DNA of 64,000 nucleotides, from positions 186,001-250,000 of the forward strand of contig NZ_VCIX01000088.1 in assembly GCF_006345825.1 (NCBI RefSeq), written 5' to 3'. The notes beneath the pieces were generated by a model, which did not search any database, was not told the DNA's origin, and saw only the letters and a program-made list of their open reading frames with translations. Below, piece by piece: positions 26,429-35,400 of this stretch. The position numbers were made by a program, and so were the translations under genes. The stretch is from Paenibacillus paridis (GTDB lineage Bacteria; Bacillota; Bacilli; Paenibacillales; Paenibacillaceae). How positions within the stretch are numbered: the stretch's first letter is position 1; each line of letters opens with the position of its first letter.

Positions 26429-27082
26429 TTAGGAATCAATTTGAATCGTGTTTGTGCTTTCGGTTGCTTTAATTTGTTCGGTTTGTGAAGCTTCGGCTTC
26501 GGTTTGCTTTTCAGCCAACGCTTTCTTTTTGTTTCTTCTTTTGCGGATCAGCAAAAAGATAACGATGAGCGGAACCGCCACAATAAAGATATATAAGGAA
26601 ACGTCTTTCACCATGCTCTCCGCTGCACGTCCGTAGAAATAAAACAAGAGACCCACGATATAAAATTTCAATCCGCGTCCGATCGCGGCATAGCCAATCA
26701 ATCGCCAGATAGGGAAGTTTAAGCAGCCCGATAAGATGGTAAATACTTTAAAGGGAATCGGCGTAAACGATCCGATCAAAATGGCGGCTTCGCCATTTTT
26801 CTGAAACTTGTCGGTCGCGGCGTCGATCCATTCTTTTTTGAGAAACTTATATAGGACGGATTTGCCCATTACCTTGCCAAGGTAATACCCTACGGGTGTA
26901 CCTAAGAGGCAGGCGATATAGCCCACAGTAGCCAGCCATAGTGCTGTAGATGGATTTAGGATGCTTAGTGAAACTTGTAGGAAAAATGCGGGAATGGGAA
27001 AAATAACGGCGTCCAAAAACGCGTGAATAAACAAGCCCAGTGGCCCGAAATCCTTTAAAAAGTCGACTACTGCTTGAAACAT
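26429..27082 (-). CDS. DedA/SNARE-associated (VTT) family membrane protein
   Basis: A 217-residue membrane protein with about five helices. FPIPAFFLQ, GTPVGYYLGKVMG and GSFTPIPFKVFTILSG are the VTT/DedA motifs, including two re-entrant segments. DedA proteins are thought to flip lipid carriers such as undecaprenyl phosphate or phosphatidylethanolamine, and affect proton-motive force; which applies here is not known. The C-terminus is Lys-rich and then Glu/Thr-rich, cytoplasmic and probably disordered. AAGGGAG precedes the ATG. Confidence 0.85.
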   Translation of the reverse strand: MFQAVVDFLKDFGPLGLFIHAFLDAVIFPIPAFFLQVSLSILNPSTALWLATVGYIACLLGTPVGYYLGKVMGKSVLYKFLKKEWIDAATDKFQKNGEAAILIGSFTPIPFKVFTILSGCLNFPIWRLIGYAAIGRGLKFYIVGLLFYFYGRAAESMVKDVSLYIFIVAVPLIVIFLLIRKRRNKKKALAEKQTEAEASQTEQIKATESTNTIQIDS

Positions 27083-27187
27083 TACCAGGCTCCCTTTCCG
27101 TCAACTAACTGCACATAAGCCTGCTTATTGAAATACACCAAATGGAAATTCCCTTATGTGCCTGCCAATGCTGCAGCTTGTTGAAAA

Positions 27188-27221
27188 AAGCGCTTTAGCG
27201 CTTAATATAATAATTATAGCA
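27188..27221 (-). promoter_or_regulatory. extended -10 and adjacent hairpin for the DedA gene
   Basis: On the minus strand TGCTATAAT (27213-27221) is an extended -10, and AAGCGC-taaa-GCGCTT (27188-27203) followed by T residues lies just where transcription should begin. It could be a short 5' stabilising or attenuating hairpin of the DedA transcript. The rest of 27083-27543, apart from the terminator near 27450, shows nothing. Confidence 0.4.
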
Positions 27222-27429
27222 TATTTAATTAGCATAAGAAGATGATAGTTGTCATGTGTTTTTTTGAAAATATGGACTGAAGACACCAGTTTGCCCTCAT
27301 TATAGGGATGCCAGCTGTTCTAGTGCCGACGCATCCTGAAAGTAGTGCATAAGAACGAATACGTGCAAGCAGCCATTCAGGTTTCAACCAGTTTAAGAAA
27401 ACGCTGCATATTTAAAATCTGACTTCAAT

Positions 27430-27470
27430 AAAAAACTGCCTGCAAACGGAAAAACCCCGTAAACAGGCAG
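27430..27470 (-). terminator. intrinsic terminator of the malic enzyme gene
   Basis: CTGCCTG/CAGGCAG forms the outer stem and ACGG/CCGT an inner stem, followed on the minus strand by six T. It lies 73 bases behind the malic enzyme stop. Confidence 0.85.
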
Positions 27471-27543
27471 AATATATACATGCTTATAAAGCTCAAAAAG
27501 GAAGAGAAGGCGGCTGAGGATGCTCCTATAGGTGCAGCGGCAT

Positions 27544-28959
27544 CTACTCCCTCGTTTGGCGACGGGATACGCCGCTTTGCTGAGCTGCTTGGATCACGCG
27601 GCGCCTAACCTCTTCGACGACCCGGCTGTTGAAGACGCTTGGGACGATATACATCGGGCTTAGCTCATCTTCGCTAATGACAGAAGCGATCGCCTCTGCT
27701 GCGGCCAGCTTCATTTCTTCGTTTATGGTTGTTGCGCGGCTGTCGAGAGCTCCCCGGAAAATGCCAGGGAAGCATAAAACGTTGTTAATTTGATTGGGGT
27801 AATCGGATCGACCCGTGGCGAAGACAGCGACGATATCCTCGACCAGCTCGGGCCGTATTTCCGGCTCTGGGTTAGCCATTGCAAACACGATAGGGTCTTT
27901 GGCCATCGTTTCGATGTGGGCGCGTTTCAATATTCCGCCTGCGGAAACACCGATAAATACATCAGCGCCAACCAGAGCGTCTGCCAAGCCGCCAGTTTGG
28001 CGTTCCGGATTCGTATGGTCAGCGTACCATTGCCACATGGCATTTTCATAAGTACGATCTGCCGTGAGGATGCCGTCGCGATCTACGCCGACGATATGCT
28101 TCGCGCCGCCCGCGAGCAGCATTTTGGTGCAGGCGGTGCCCGCAGCCCCGATGCCGCAGATGACGATACGTGCCTCCTCTAGCCTGCGTCCGGTTAGTTT
28201 GAGCGCATTGAGCAGACTGGCATACAATACAACAGCTGTGCCATGCTGATCATCGTGAAAGACAGGGATATCGAGCTCTTCCCGGAGCCGCTGTTCAATT
28301 TCAAAGCAGCGCGGCGCGGAAATATCCTCTAGATTAATGCCTCCGAAGGCGGGGGCCAGGTTTTTTACCGTGGCAATAATGGCTTCGGTATCTTGGGTGT
28401 CAAGGCAGATTGGGAAGGCATCTACGTCCGCAAACTGCTTGAACAGCATGGCTTTGCCCTCCATGACCGGCATGGCTGCATATGGGCCGATATTGCCAAG
28501 GCCTAGAACGGCGCTCCCATCGGATACAACGGCAACCATATTGCGCTTCACGGTGAGGGTATGAGCCTTCGATGGCTCCTCGAAGATGGCTTGGCAGACT
28601 CTAGCCACATCGGGCGTATAGACACGTGACAAATCGTCGCGGTTTTGAATGGGAGTTTTAGGCTGAATGGTGATTTTCCCGCCAAGGTGCAGCAGAAAGG
28701 TGCGGTCGGATATATGGACAAGCCGAATGCCCTCAAGTGCGTTTAAGGACGCCGTCAGCCGCTCAGCGGCGCCTTGCTCTGCTATTTTGACGGTCAAGTC
28801 GCGCAAGCTCTTGTTCTTGTCGGTATGTATGACGTCAATGGCGATAATATCGCCTTTGGCTTGCTCGATCGCTGTAGCTGCTCGTCCAAACTGGGCGACA
28901 TTCGTATCGATTTCAATCCTCAAAATAATCGTTTTTCCATCTGTCATCATCGCACTCAT
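27544..28959 (-). CDS. NAD(P)-dependent malic enzyme with N-terminal ACT-like domain
   Basis: A 471-residue enzyme oxidatively decarboxylating malate to pyruvate. Residues ~8-80 form an ACT-type regulatory domain, absent from short malic enzymes. The catalytic part has VYTPDVARVC, the Lys region in VAVVSDGSAVLGLGNIG, metal ligands in FGGINLEDISAPRCFEIE and HDDQHGTA, and the nucleotide fold GIGAAGTACTKMLLAGG. The Asp in VGVDRDG after the second strand suggests NAD preference. It resembles Bacillus YtsJ/MalS-type enzymes. Start and AAGGGAG site agree. Confidence 0.92.
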   Translation of the reverse strand: MSAMMTDGKTIILRIEIDTNVAQFGRAATAIEQAKGDIIAIDVIHTDKNKSLRDLTVKIAEQGAAERLTASLNALEGIRLVHISDRTFLLHLGGKITIQPKTPIQNRDDLSRVYTPDVARVCQAIFEEPSKAHTLTVKRNMVAVVSDGSAVLGLGNIGPYAAMPVMEGKAMLFKQFADVDAFPICLDTQDTEAIIATVKNLAPAFGGINLEDISAPRCFEIEQRLREELDIPVFHDDQHGTAVVLYASLLNALKLTGRRLEEARIVICGIGAAGTACTKMLLAGGAKHIVGVDRDGILTADRTYENAMWQWYADHTNPERQTGGLADALVGADVFIGVSAGGILKRAHIETMAKDPIVFAMANPEPEIRPELVEDIVAVFATGRSDYPNQINNVLCFPGIFRGALDSRATTINEEMKLAAAEAIASVISEDELSPMYIVPSVFNSRVVEEVRRRVIQAAQQSGVSRRQTRE

Positions 28960-29043
28960 ACTAAACAGCTCCCTTCGTCATCTATAGGATTTGGATAAGG
29001 GTATACAATTTATGCTTCATTACCCTCTTGAAAAAGAAAGCCA

Positions 29044-30159
29044 TCACTGCATTAATCGCAGGACGGCGTTCGGACAGCTCATGGGGTCATATTGCAAATT
29101 GCGTTTTGTTAGCAGACTGTCTCGGAACTGACCTGAGGCGTAGGGCTCGTGGATGAGCGAGAACCATCGATCGACGGTATCGTTCGAATCCAGCATTTCG
29201 CCAAAGCCGTTGCTTATGAAGTATTCGCAGTTCTCTTCCTCTTGGCCTGGGATAGGCTCATAAAAAAGCATCGGAATTCCTTTGCTCATTCCCTCGGTAC
29301 AGGTCATGCCTCCCGGCTTCGTAATAAGCAAGTCTGAAACATCCATCAGCTTGTTCACTTCACGGGTAAATCCAAGCACATGAATGTTCGGATGCTGGAA
29401 AAGCGGATCGGCGAGCATTTTTTCTTTCATTTTTTCGTTGGAGCCAACGCAATAGATAAGCTGAGTCGTCTCCCTCCATTTGGTCATGTACTCGAGAGCG
29501 TTATCCTCGTACATTATACCCCAGCCGCCGCCCATAATGAGCACTGTCGGCATATTTTGCAATGAAAATTGTTCGCGTATCTCTTCTTTATCGTATGTAT
29601 GCCAGAAATTTGGATGAACGGGAATTCCCGTCACCTCTACGCGTTCCTCGTCGACACCCTTGTCCATCAGCCTTTTTTTCACGAGATCAGAGGAAACCAG
29701 GTATAGATTGACCTCTTTGTTCACCCAAGAGCCGTGTGCATCATAATCGGTAATAAGGGTATAAAGCGGCATGTCGAGTCCCAGGCGCTTAAGCCTAGCC
29801 ACCACCGCATTCGGGCCGGGATGCGTGCAAACGATCAAATCCGGCTTCAACTGCGAGATCACTTGCGACGTTTGGGTATAAAACATGCGATGCAGCGCAA
29901 GCTGTGTAAGGCGGTTAAAAGATTTTTTATAGTTGCTGCGGTACATAAGACCGACCATCTTGGGCTGTTTGCTTACGGTTTTGCGATATGCCGAAATAAT
30001 CCATGGACCGAGCACCGGATTAAGAAACTTTCCAAGCTCGATGACGCGGGTCTGAATCCCCGGACATAATTGCTTCAGTCCGACAGCGAGCGCATAGGCA
30101 GCTTGAGTATGACCGGAGCCAAAGCCTTCAGAGAGCAGAAGCACTCTTTTCTTACGCAT
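29044..30159 (-). CDS. MGDG-synthase-like glycosyltransferase (UgtP type)
   Basis: A 371-residue GT28 enzyme. The N-terminal LLLSEGFGSGHTQAAYAL is the acceptor-binding motif of monogalactosyldiacylglycerol synthases, and GGGWGIMYED plus ITKPGGMTCTEG form the nucleotide-sugar site. Members transfer glucose or galactose from the UDP-sugar to diacylglycerol on the inner face of the membrane, making glycolipids and lipoteichoic acid anchors. Whether this is the main UgtP or a paralogue cannot be told; Paenibacillus often has several. The start lies five bases behind AGGTGG. Confidence 0.85.
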   Translation of the reverse strand: MRKKRVLLLSEGFGSGHTQAAYALAVGLKQLCPGIQTRVIELGKFLNPVLGPWIISAYRKTVSKQPKMVGLMYRSNYKKSFNRLTQLALHRMFYTQTSQVISQLKPDLIVCTHPGPNAVVARLKRLGLDMPLYTLITDYDAHGSWVNKEVNLYLVSSDLVKKRLMDKGVDEERVEVTGIPVHPNFWHTYDKEEIREQFSLQNMPTVLIMGGGWGIMYEDNALEYMTKWRETTQLIYCVGSNEKMKEKMLADPLFQHPNIHVLGFTREVNKLMDVSDLLITKPGGMTCTEGMSKGIPMLFYEPIPGQEEENCEYFISNGFGEMLDSNDTVDRWFSLIHEPYASGQFRDSLLTKRNLQYDPMSCPNAVLRLMQ

Positions 30160-30359
30160 TCATTCCACCTACTTTTCTAATTCCATATTACGACGCTTGT
30201 ACAACTAACACAAGTTTTATCCGAGCAGGGTTGCGAATAAGGCTGTGGATAATTTATCCTTAAAAGCAGCTAGGTTCTTGTTTAGGATATGCATCCCTGC
30301 GATCAACTATATTTACAAATATTTTACAATCATTAGAAATATAAAGTGAGGGAATCGAA

Positions 30360-30755
30360 ATGACAAGCATACATTCTGAAGAACAAGGTTTTAAAATTGG
30401 CGATACTGTGCGGGCGGAAGTGCGTTCTGGCCAATATATTGGAGAGCTAATGGAACTGAACGGACCACGCGTGCTTGTAAAGGTGCTTGCCGTATTAAAG
30501 CATCCAGAGCAGGGCGATCTGCATAATCCTTATAATCCGGACGTGCCGATGTTCCACGAGCGGCGCGCACTAAGCTATACGGAGAAAACGACCGTACTCA
30601 TGCGTGACCTGAAACCATTTGCGGGCACTATTCCGGATTACGGCACATCGCTTCGGGCAGCAGCTGAAGCAGAAATCGCAGCGCTTGACCGGTTGCATCG
30701 CTGGGCAGCGAAAGGGCTGGAACAAATGCAGCAGCTGCATAAGGAATATAAATAG
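30360..30755 (+). CDS. kapB: kinase-associated lipoprotein B family protein
   Basis: A 131-residue protein of the KapB family. The GDTVRAEVRSGQYIGEL opening and the motif DLHNPYNPDVPMFHERRALSY are family marks. In Bacillus subtilis, KapB is needed for KinB-dependent phosphorylation leading to sporulation. No lipobox is visible here despite the family name. It stands alone, only five bases from the convergent SGNH gene, and no kinB gene is adjacent. AGGGA precedes ATG 30360. The role in sporulation is inferred from the family. Confidence 0.85.
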   Translation: MTSIHSEEQGFKIGDTVRAEVRSGQYIGELMELNGPRVLVKVLAVLKHPEQGDLHNPYNPDVPMFHERRALSYTEKTTVLMRDLKPFAGTIPDYGTSLRAAAEAEIAALDRLHRWAAKGLEQMQQLHKEYK

Positions 30756-30760
30756 AAATG

Positions 30761-32065
30761 TTATTTATTAATGAAGACTGTTTTTAACTTATCACGGTAA
30801 ACGACTTGAAGCTGCAGCCCATCGCTCAGTGCAGCTAACGGAACATAGAGTGTGCTCGCTTTGCCTTCGGTCCGAAGGAAAGCGGGCGGGCCTATAAGCG
30901 GCCTTATCGCTCCGTTTATTGATAAATTGGAGGCTCCTACCGTGATAGCGACGTTTACGCCTTGCAGACTCACGGTTGCTGTCTGTGATGCGGCGTTCCA
31001 CTTGATAATGGCACCAGCTGCATCGGCAATATCGCGCAAAGGAACATACGTTTTATTTTTAGCTAGTAATGGTTGATGAGCACCGGCAAGTTCCTTGCCG
31101 TTGACTACGACCGACACAGGCACATCGTTTACCCTCGGCTTTACTACCCGGTAGTCGCCCCATATGGTCTTCGAAAAAGCTTTTCCCATTGCCGCATAGC
31201 CTTCCCGGCTCGGATGGATATCGCCCTCAGCGATCGAGGTGAAGCTAAGCTCGTTATTCATGAATGCGGCAGCCACATTGGCAACGTTAACTCGGAAGCC
31301 TTCTTGTGTGAGCTGATGCACAAGAAGGTCTAGCCGCTCCCGAAGCTGCTTCACGCTATCGAGCAAAAACAAGCGGTCTTTCTCAGGGAAAAGCGGAAAA
31401 ACCAGTGATCCGACCTTGACCGGTGCGGGTATCGGCAAATATTGATCGGCGATAACCAATTGGACATTCGGCTGCAAGGAGAGGATTAATCGAAGCGATG
31501 CCTCAAGCTTTGTCTCATAGGTTTGCAAAGCGCTGTCCCTGATTATGGCGGCTTCGCTTTGGTTGGCATCTTTCTTAAGCTTGTCAAGCACAGCATACAT
31601 ATCGTTGCCGCCAATGTTTATCAGGATGAGGCTTGCATCGCTTATGGCGAGTCGAAGCTGCTTCGTCTCATTAAATATCCGCTCTGCGCGGGGATCGGGA
31701 AGATTGGCCTGAATGTCCCCGCTCTTTACCGACTCTGTGCCTTGAACAACGGCACTCATCCAGTTGTTTAGCCCCGTTGTCCGCAATCCGAGCACCCCGT
31801 AATTCTCGTATTCCGCGCGGAGCCCATGGAAAAGCGCTTGCTCATAAACATGCTCCACAAACCCGTAAGGTACGGATTGCTCATCATATCCGTGCTCATA
31901 TCCAGCCGCTACCGAATCGCCAACTGCCACAATTTTGTATGTACCTTTGTTTGCTGATTTATTCATCACTGGCGCGGCGTAGGCCATGACAGATGTCCAG
32001 AGCATGGCAATTAAAGCAAGCGCGATTGTCTTCAAAGCGACTTTCCTTAACTTGCTATACAACAC
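30761..32065 (-). CDS. secreted SGNH esterase with copper-amine-oxidase-like stalk domain
   Basis: A 434-residue exported protein. A signal peptide ends near MAYA-AP. Residues ~45-290 are a GDSL/SGNH hydrolase: GDSVAAGYEHG has the nucleophile Ser, INIGGNDMY the Asn, and DIHPSREGY the Asp-x-x-His end of the triad. The C-terminal ~110 residues (VPLRDIADAAG, INGAIRPLIGPPAFL, YVPLAAL) match the copper-amine-oxidase N-terminal-like stalk domain common in Paenibacillus surface proteins. GTG 32065 follows GGAGG with a five-base gap; the frame continues upstream to 32197 without support. Substrate unknown; acetylated sugars or lipids are likely. Confidence 0.85.
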   Translation of the reverse strand: MLYSKLRKVALKTIALALIAMLWTSVMAYAAPVMNKSANKGTYKIVAVGDSVAAGYEHGYDEQSVPYGFVEHVYEQALFHGLRAEYENYGVLGLRTTGLNNWMSAVVQGTESVKSGDIQANLPDPRAERIFNETKQLRLAISDASLILINIGGNDMYAVLDKLKKDANQSEAAIIRDSALQTYETKLEASLRLILSLQPNVQLVIADQYLPIPAPVKVGSLVFPLFPEKDRLFLLDSVKQLRERLDLLVHQLTQEGFRVNVANVAAAFMNNELSFTSIAEGDIHPSREGYAAMGKAFSKTIWGDYRVVKPRVNDVPVSVVVNGKELAGAHQPLLAKNKTYVPLRDIADAAGAIIKWNAASQTATVSLQGVNVAITVGASNLSINGAIRPLIGPPAFLRTEGKASTLYVPLAALSDGLQLQVVYRDKLKTVFINK

Positions 32066-32217
32066 AGATACCTCCTTCTGATAATATATGAGGGTAAGAA
32101 AAATGGTTTTTGTGGTAAGCTTGCCACCATGGCGAAACGAACCCAAAAACGCACATTTACACGTGCTGAAGTGTGGTTTTGTAGTAAAATAGTGCAAACA
32201 ATTATGAAAATATTAAA

Positions 32218-32254
32218 TTGATTCCGCTATGGCCTAATGTTAAAATAATATAAT
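32218..32254 (+). promoter_or_regulatory. candidate promoter in the long gltB leader region
   Basis: TTGATT (32218-32223), 17 bases, then TAAAAT (32241-32246); TATAAT follows at 32249-32254. If used, the transcript has a 230-base leader containing GC-rich inverted segments between 32280 and 32370 (for instance AGGCTGGGCTGCC). I recognise no riboswitch or T-box there. The rest of 32066-32485 shows no gene. Confidence 0.45.
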
Positions 32255-32485
32255 AATCGCAATGTCGCGGTATAGGCCCGGTATATGGTCAATGAAACGC
32301 AGGCACTCACAGGCTGGGCTGCCGGCGTTAAGTTTATGAATGGCAAGGAGCAGGCCGATGCGCCTCGCTGACTACCATTCTATGATAAAACAAGCCAAAA
32401 ATGAAGCGTAATGCGTATTCATCGGTGCTTATTTTCTACACGTTCACGCTTACCCAAAAATCTTCTCATAGAAAGGTTGCACACA

Positions 32486-35400
32486 ATGAAAGAACATATT
32501 TTGGGATTGCCGCCGAAGCAGGGGCTTTATGATCCGCAATTCGAGAAAGACGCTTGCGGCATGGGCTTTGTGGCCAACATCAAGGGAATAAAATCACATA
32601 AGGTCATTCGCCAGGCGCTGATGCTGCTCGAGAACATGGAGCATCGCGGCGGTCAAGGCAGCGAACCGAATACAGGAGATGGAGCGGGTATTTTGCTTCA
32701 AATTCCGCATGCATTTTTTGCGGCTGAATTAAAGAAGCAAGAAATTCAGCTTCCGGCAGAAGGACATTATGCCGTCGGGATGATTTTTATGCCGCAGGAT
32801 GAGGCTGCACGCGTCGCAATTGAGCGTGAAGTGGAAACGATCGTTCAAGAGGAGAACCAGTCGGTCATCGCTTGGCGTACGGTTCCGACAGATGACAAGA
32901 AGCTCGGTGAATCTGCATTAGCTGTTAAGCCTTATGTTCGCCAGTTGTTTATTGGAATGAATGACAGCTTGAAGGACAATATGGCATTTGAACGCAAATT
33001 GTATGTGATCCGCAAGCGCGCTGAGCTTGCGATTCGATATGCCGGCAAAGAAGGCGGCAACATGTTTTATTTCTCGAGCTTGTCCTCGAGGAAGATTGTT
33101 TATAAAGGAATGCTTACAACGGAGCAAGTGCGCTCGTTCTACACGGAGCTTAATGATGAGTCCGTTGTATCGGCAATGGCGCTCGTTCACTCCCGTTTCA
33201 GTACGAATACCTTCCCGAGCTGGGAACGTGCGCATCCTTTCCACTATATGATCCACAATGGCGAGATCAATACGCTTCGCGGTAACGTGAACTGGATGCA
33301 CGCACGCCAAACGCTGTTCGCTACAGAATTGTTTGGCGATGATATCGAGAAGATCAAACCGGTCATTAATCCTGACGGTTCTGATACTGCGATGTTCGAT
33401 AACACGCTTGAGTTCCTATTCCTCTCGGGGCGTTCCATGGCCCATGCGGCTATGATGATGGTTCCTGAGCCTTGGTCCAACCACGAGAGCATGAGCGACG
33501 AGCGTAAAGCCTTTTACGAATACCACAGCACCTTGATGGAGCCATGGGACGGACCGGCTGCGCTTGGTTTTACTGACGGTGTGAAGATTGGCGCGGTTCT
33601 TGACCGCAATGGACTTCGTCCGGCCCGTTATTACGTTACCAAAGACGACCATATTATTTTAGGCTCCGAGGCAGGAACGGTTGAAATTCCGGCTGAGGAT
33701 ATTTTATACAAAGATCGCCTCCGTCCAGGCCGCATGCTGCTTGTCGATACGGAGAAAGGACGCATTATTTCCGATGAGGAAGTAAAGGCGGAGATCGAAA
33801 CCGAGCACCCGTACCGCGATTGGCTGAATGAGCATCTCGTTGATTTGGAGGATCTGCCGGAAGCGCCTGAACTGCCAGAGCCTAACCATGCGACGGTTCA
33901 ACTCAGACAGCAAGCGTTCGGTTACACGTTCGAGGATATCCGCAAGGTGCTTGAGCCGATGGCGGGCAGCGGCGCAGAGCCGATTGCTTCCATGGGTTAC
34001 GATGCTCCGCTTGCTGTGTTGTCTGAGCGCCCTCAGCGCCTGTATAACTACTTCAAGCAATTGTTCGCTCAAGTGACGAACCCGCCGATCGATGCGATTC
34101 GTGAGGAAATCATTACGGCAACGGGAACGACAATCGGACCTGAGCGCAACCTGCTCAATCCAGAGCCGGAAAGCTGCCGCCACATTAAGCTGGATACGCC
34201 AATTCTGTCGAATGAGCAATTCGCGAAGCTTCGCCATGTTCGTCGCCCAGGGTTCCGTTCCATTACACTGCCGATTTTCTTCACGGCAAGCGAAGGCGAA
34301 AGTGGACTGCGCGCTGCGATTACGCAAATGTGCGAAGCGGCTGACCGTGTCATCGCGAAAGGCCATAACCTGCTTATCCTGTCTGATCGCGGCGTTGACA
34401 AGGAGAATGCTGCCATTCCGGCGCTGCTGGCGGTAGCTGCATTGCATCACCATTTGATCCGTCAAGGAACGCGTACGAAAGTAGCTATCCTGCTTGAGTC
34501 GGGCGAGCCGCGCGAGGTGCATCATTTTGCTTTGCTGCTTGGTTACGGCGTCAATGCGGTTAACCCGTACCTTGCCTTCGAGTCCCTTGATGATATGATT
34601 CGTCAAGGCATGCTTCGCGGCGTATCGCATGAGAAAGCAGTCAAAAACTTTATTAAAGCAGCCACTAAAGGCGTTATTAAAATATTGTCCAAAATGGGGA
34701 TCTCGACGATTCAATCCTACCGCGGCGCGCAAATTTTTGAAGCGCTTGGCTTGAAAGAGGATGTCATCAACGAGTACTTTACATGGACGCCGTCCCGCAT
34801 TGGCGGTATCGGCCTTGATGTGATCGCGGAAGAAACGCTGAAGCATCACAACCGCGCTTTCTCCGAGCAAGAAGGTGGAGAGAAGGAGCTGGATTCCGGC
34901 GGCGACTATCAATGGCGCAAAGACGGCGAGGATCATTTGTTCACGCCGCAGACTATTCATACGCTGCAAATGGCTTCTCGAGCGAATGATTATAAACTCT
35001 ACAAGAAGTTTTCTGCCCTTGTACAAGGCGAGGACAAGAAGCATCTGACGCTTCGTTCCCTGCTTCAATTCAAGGAAGGCCGCCAGTCGGTGCCGCTTGA
35101 AGAGGTTGAATCGTTGGAGTCTATCGTAAAACGTTTCAAAACCGGCGCGATGTCCTTCGGTTCGATCAGTAAAGAAGCGCATGAGAGCCTTGCTATTGCG
35201 ATGAACCGTCTCGGCGGGAAGTCGAATACAGGTGAAGGCGGGGAAGATCCTGCACGCTTTATTCCGGACGCAAACGGAGATTCAAGACGCAGTGCGATCA
35301 AACAGGTAGCTTCCGGACGTTTTGGCGTAACGAGCAACTACTTGGTCAATGCGGATGAAATTCAAATTAAAATGGCCCAAGGCGCGAAGCCTGGTGAAGG

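Noticed and set aside
32280..32480. Riboswitch or T-box leader of gltB
   Set aside because: I could not match any known consensus (no T-box TGGGACC-type sequence, no specifier loop), so only the long leader is reported.
33704..35182. 492-codon open frame on the minus strand inside gltB
   Set aside because: It is the antisense of a well-supported gene; length comes from the codon bias of gltB. Its product is rich in Arg/His/Gln with no recognisable domain, and no ribosome site supports it.
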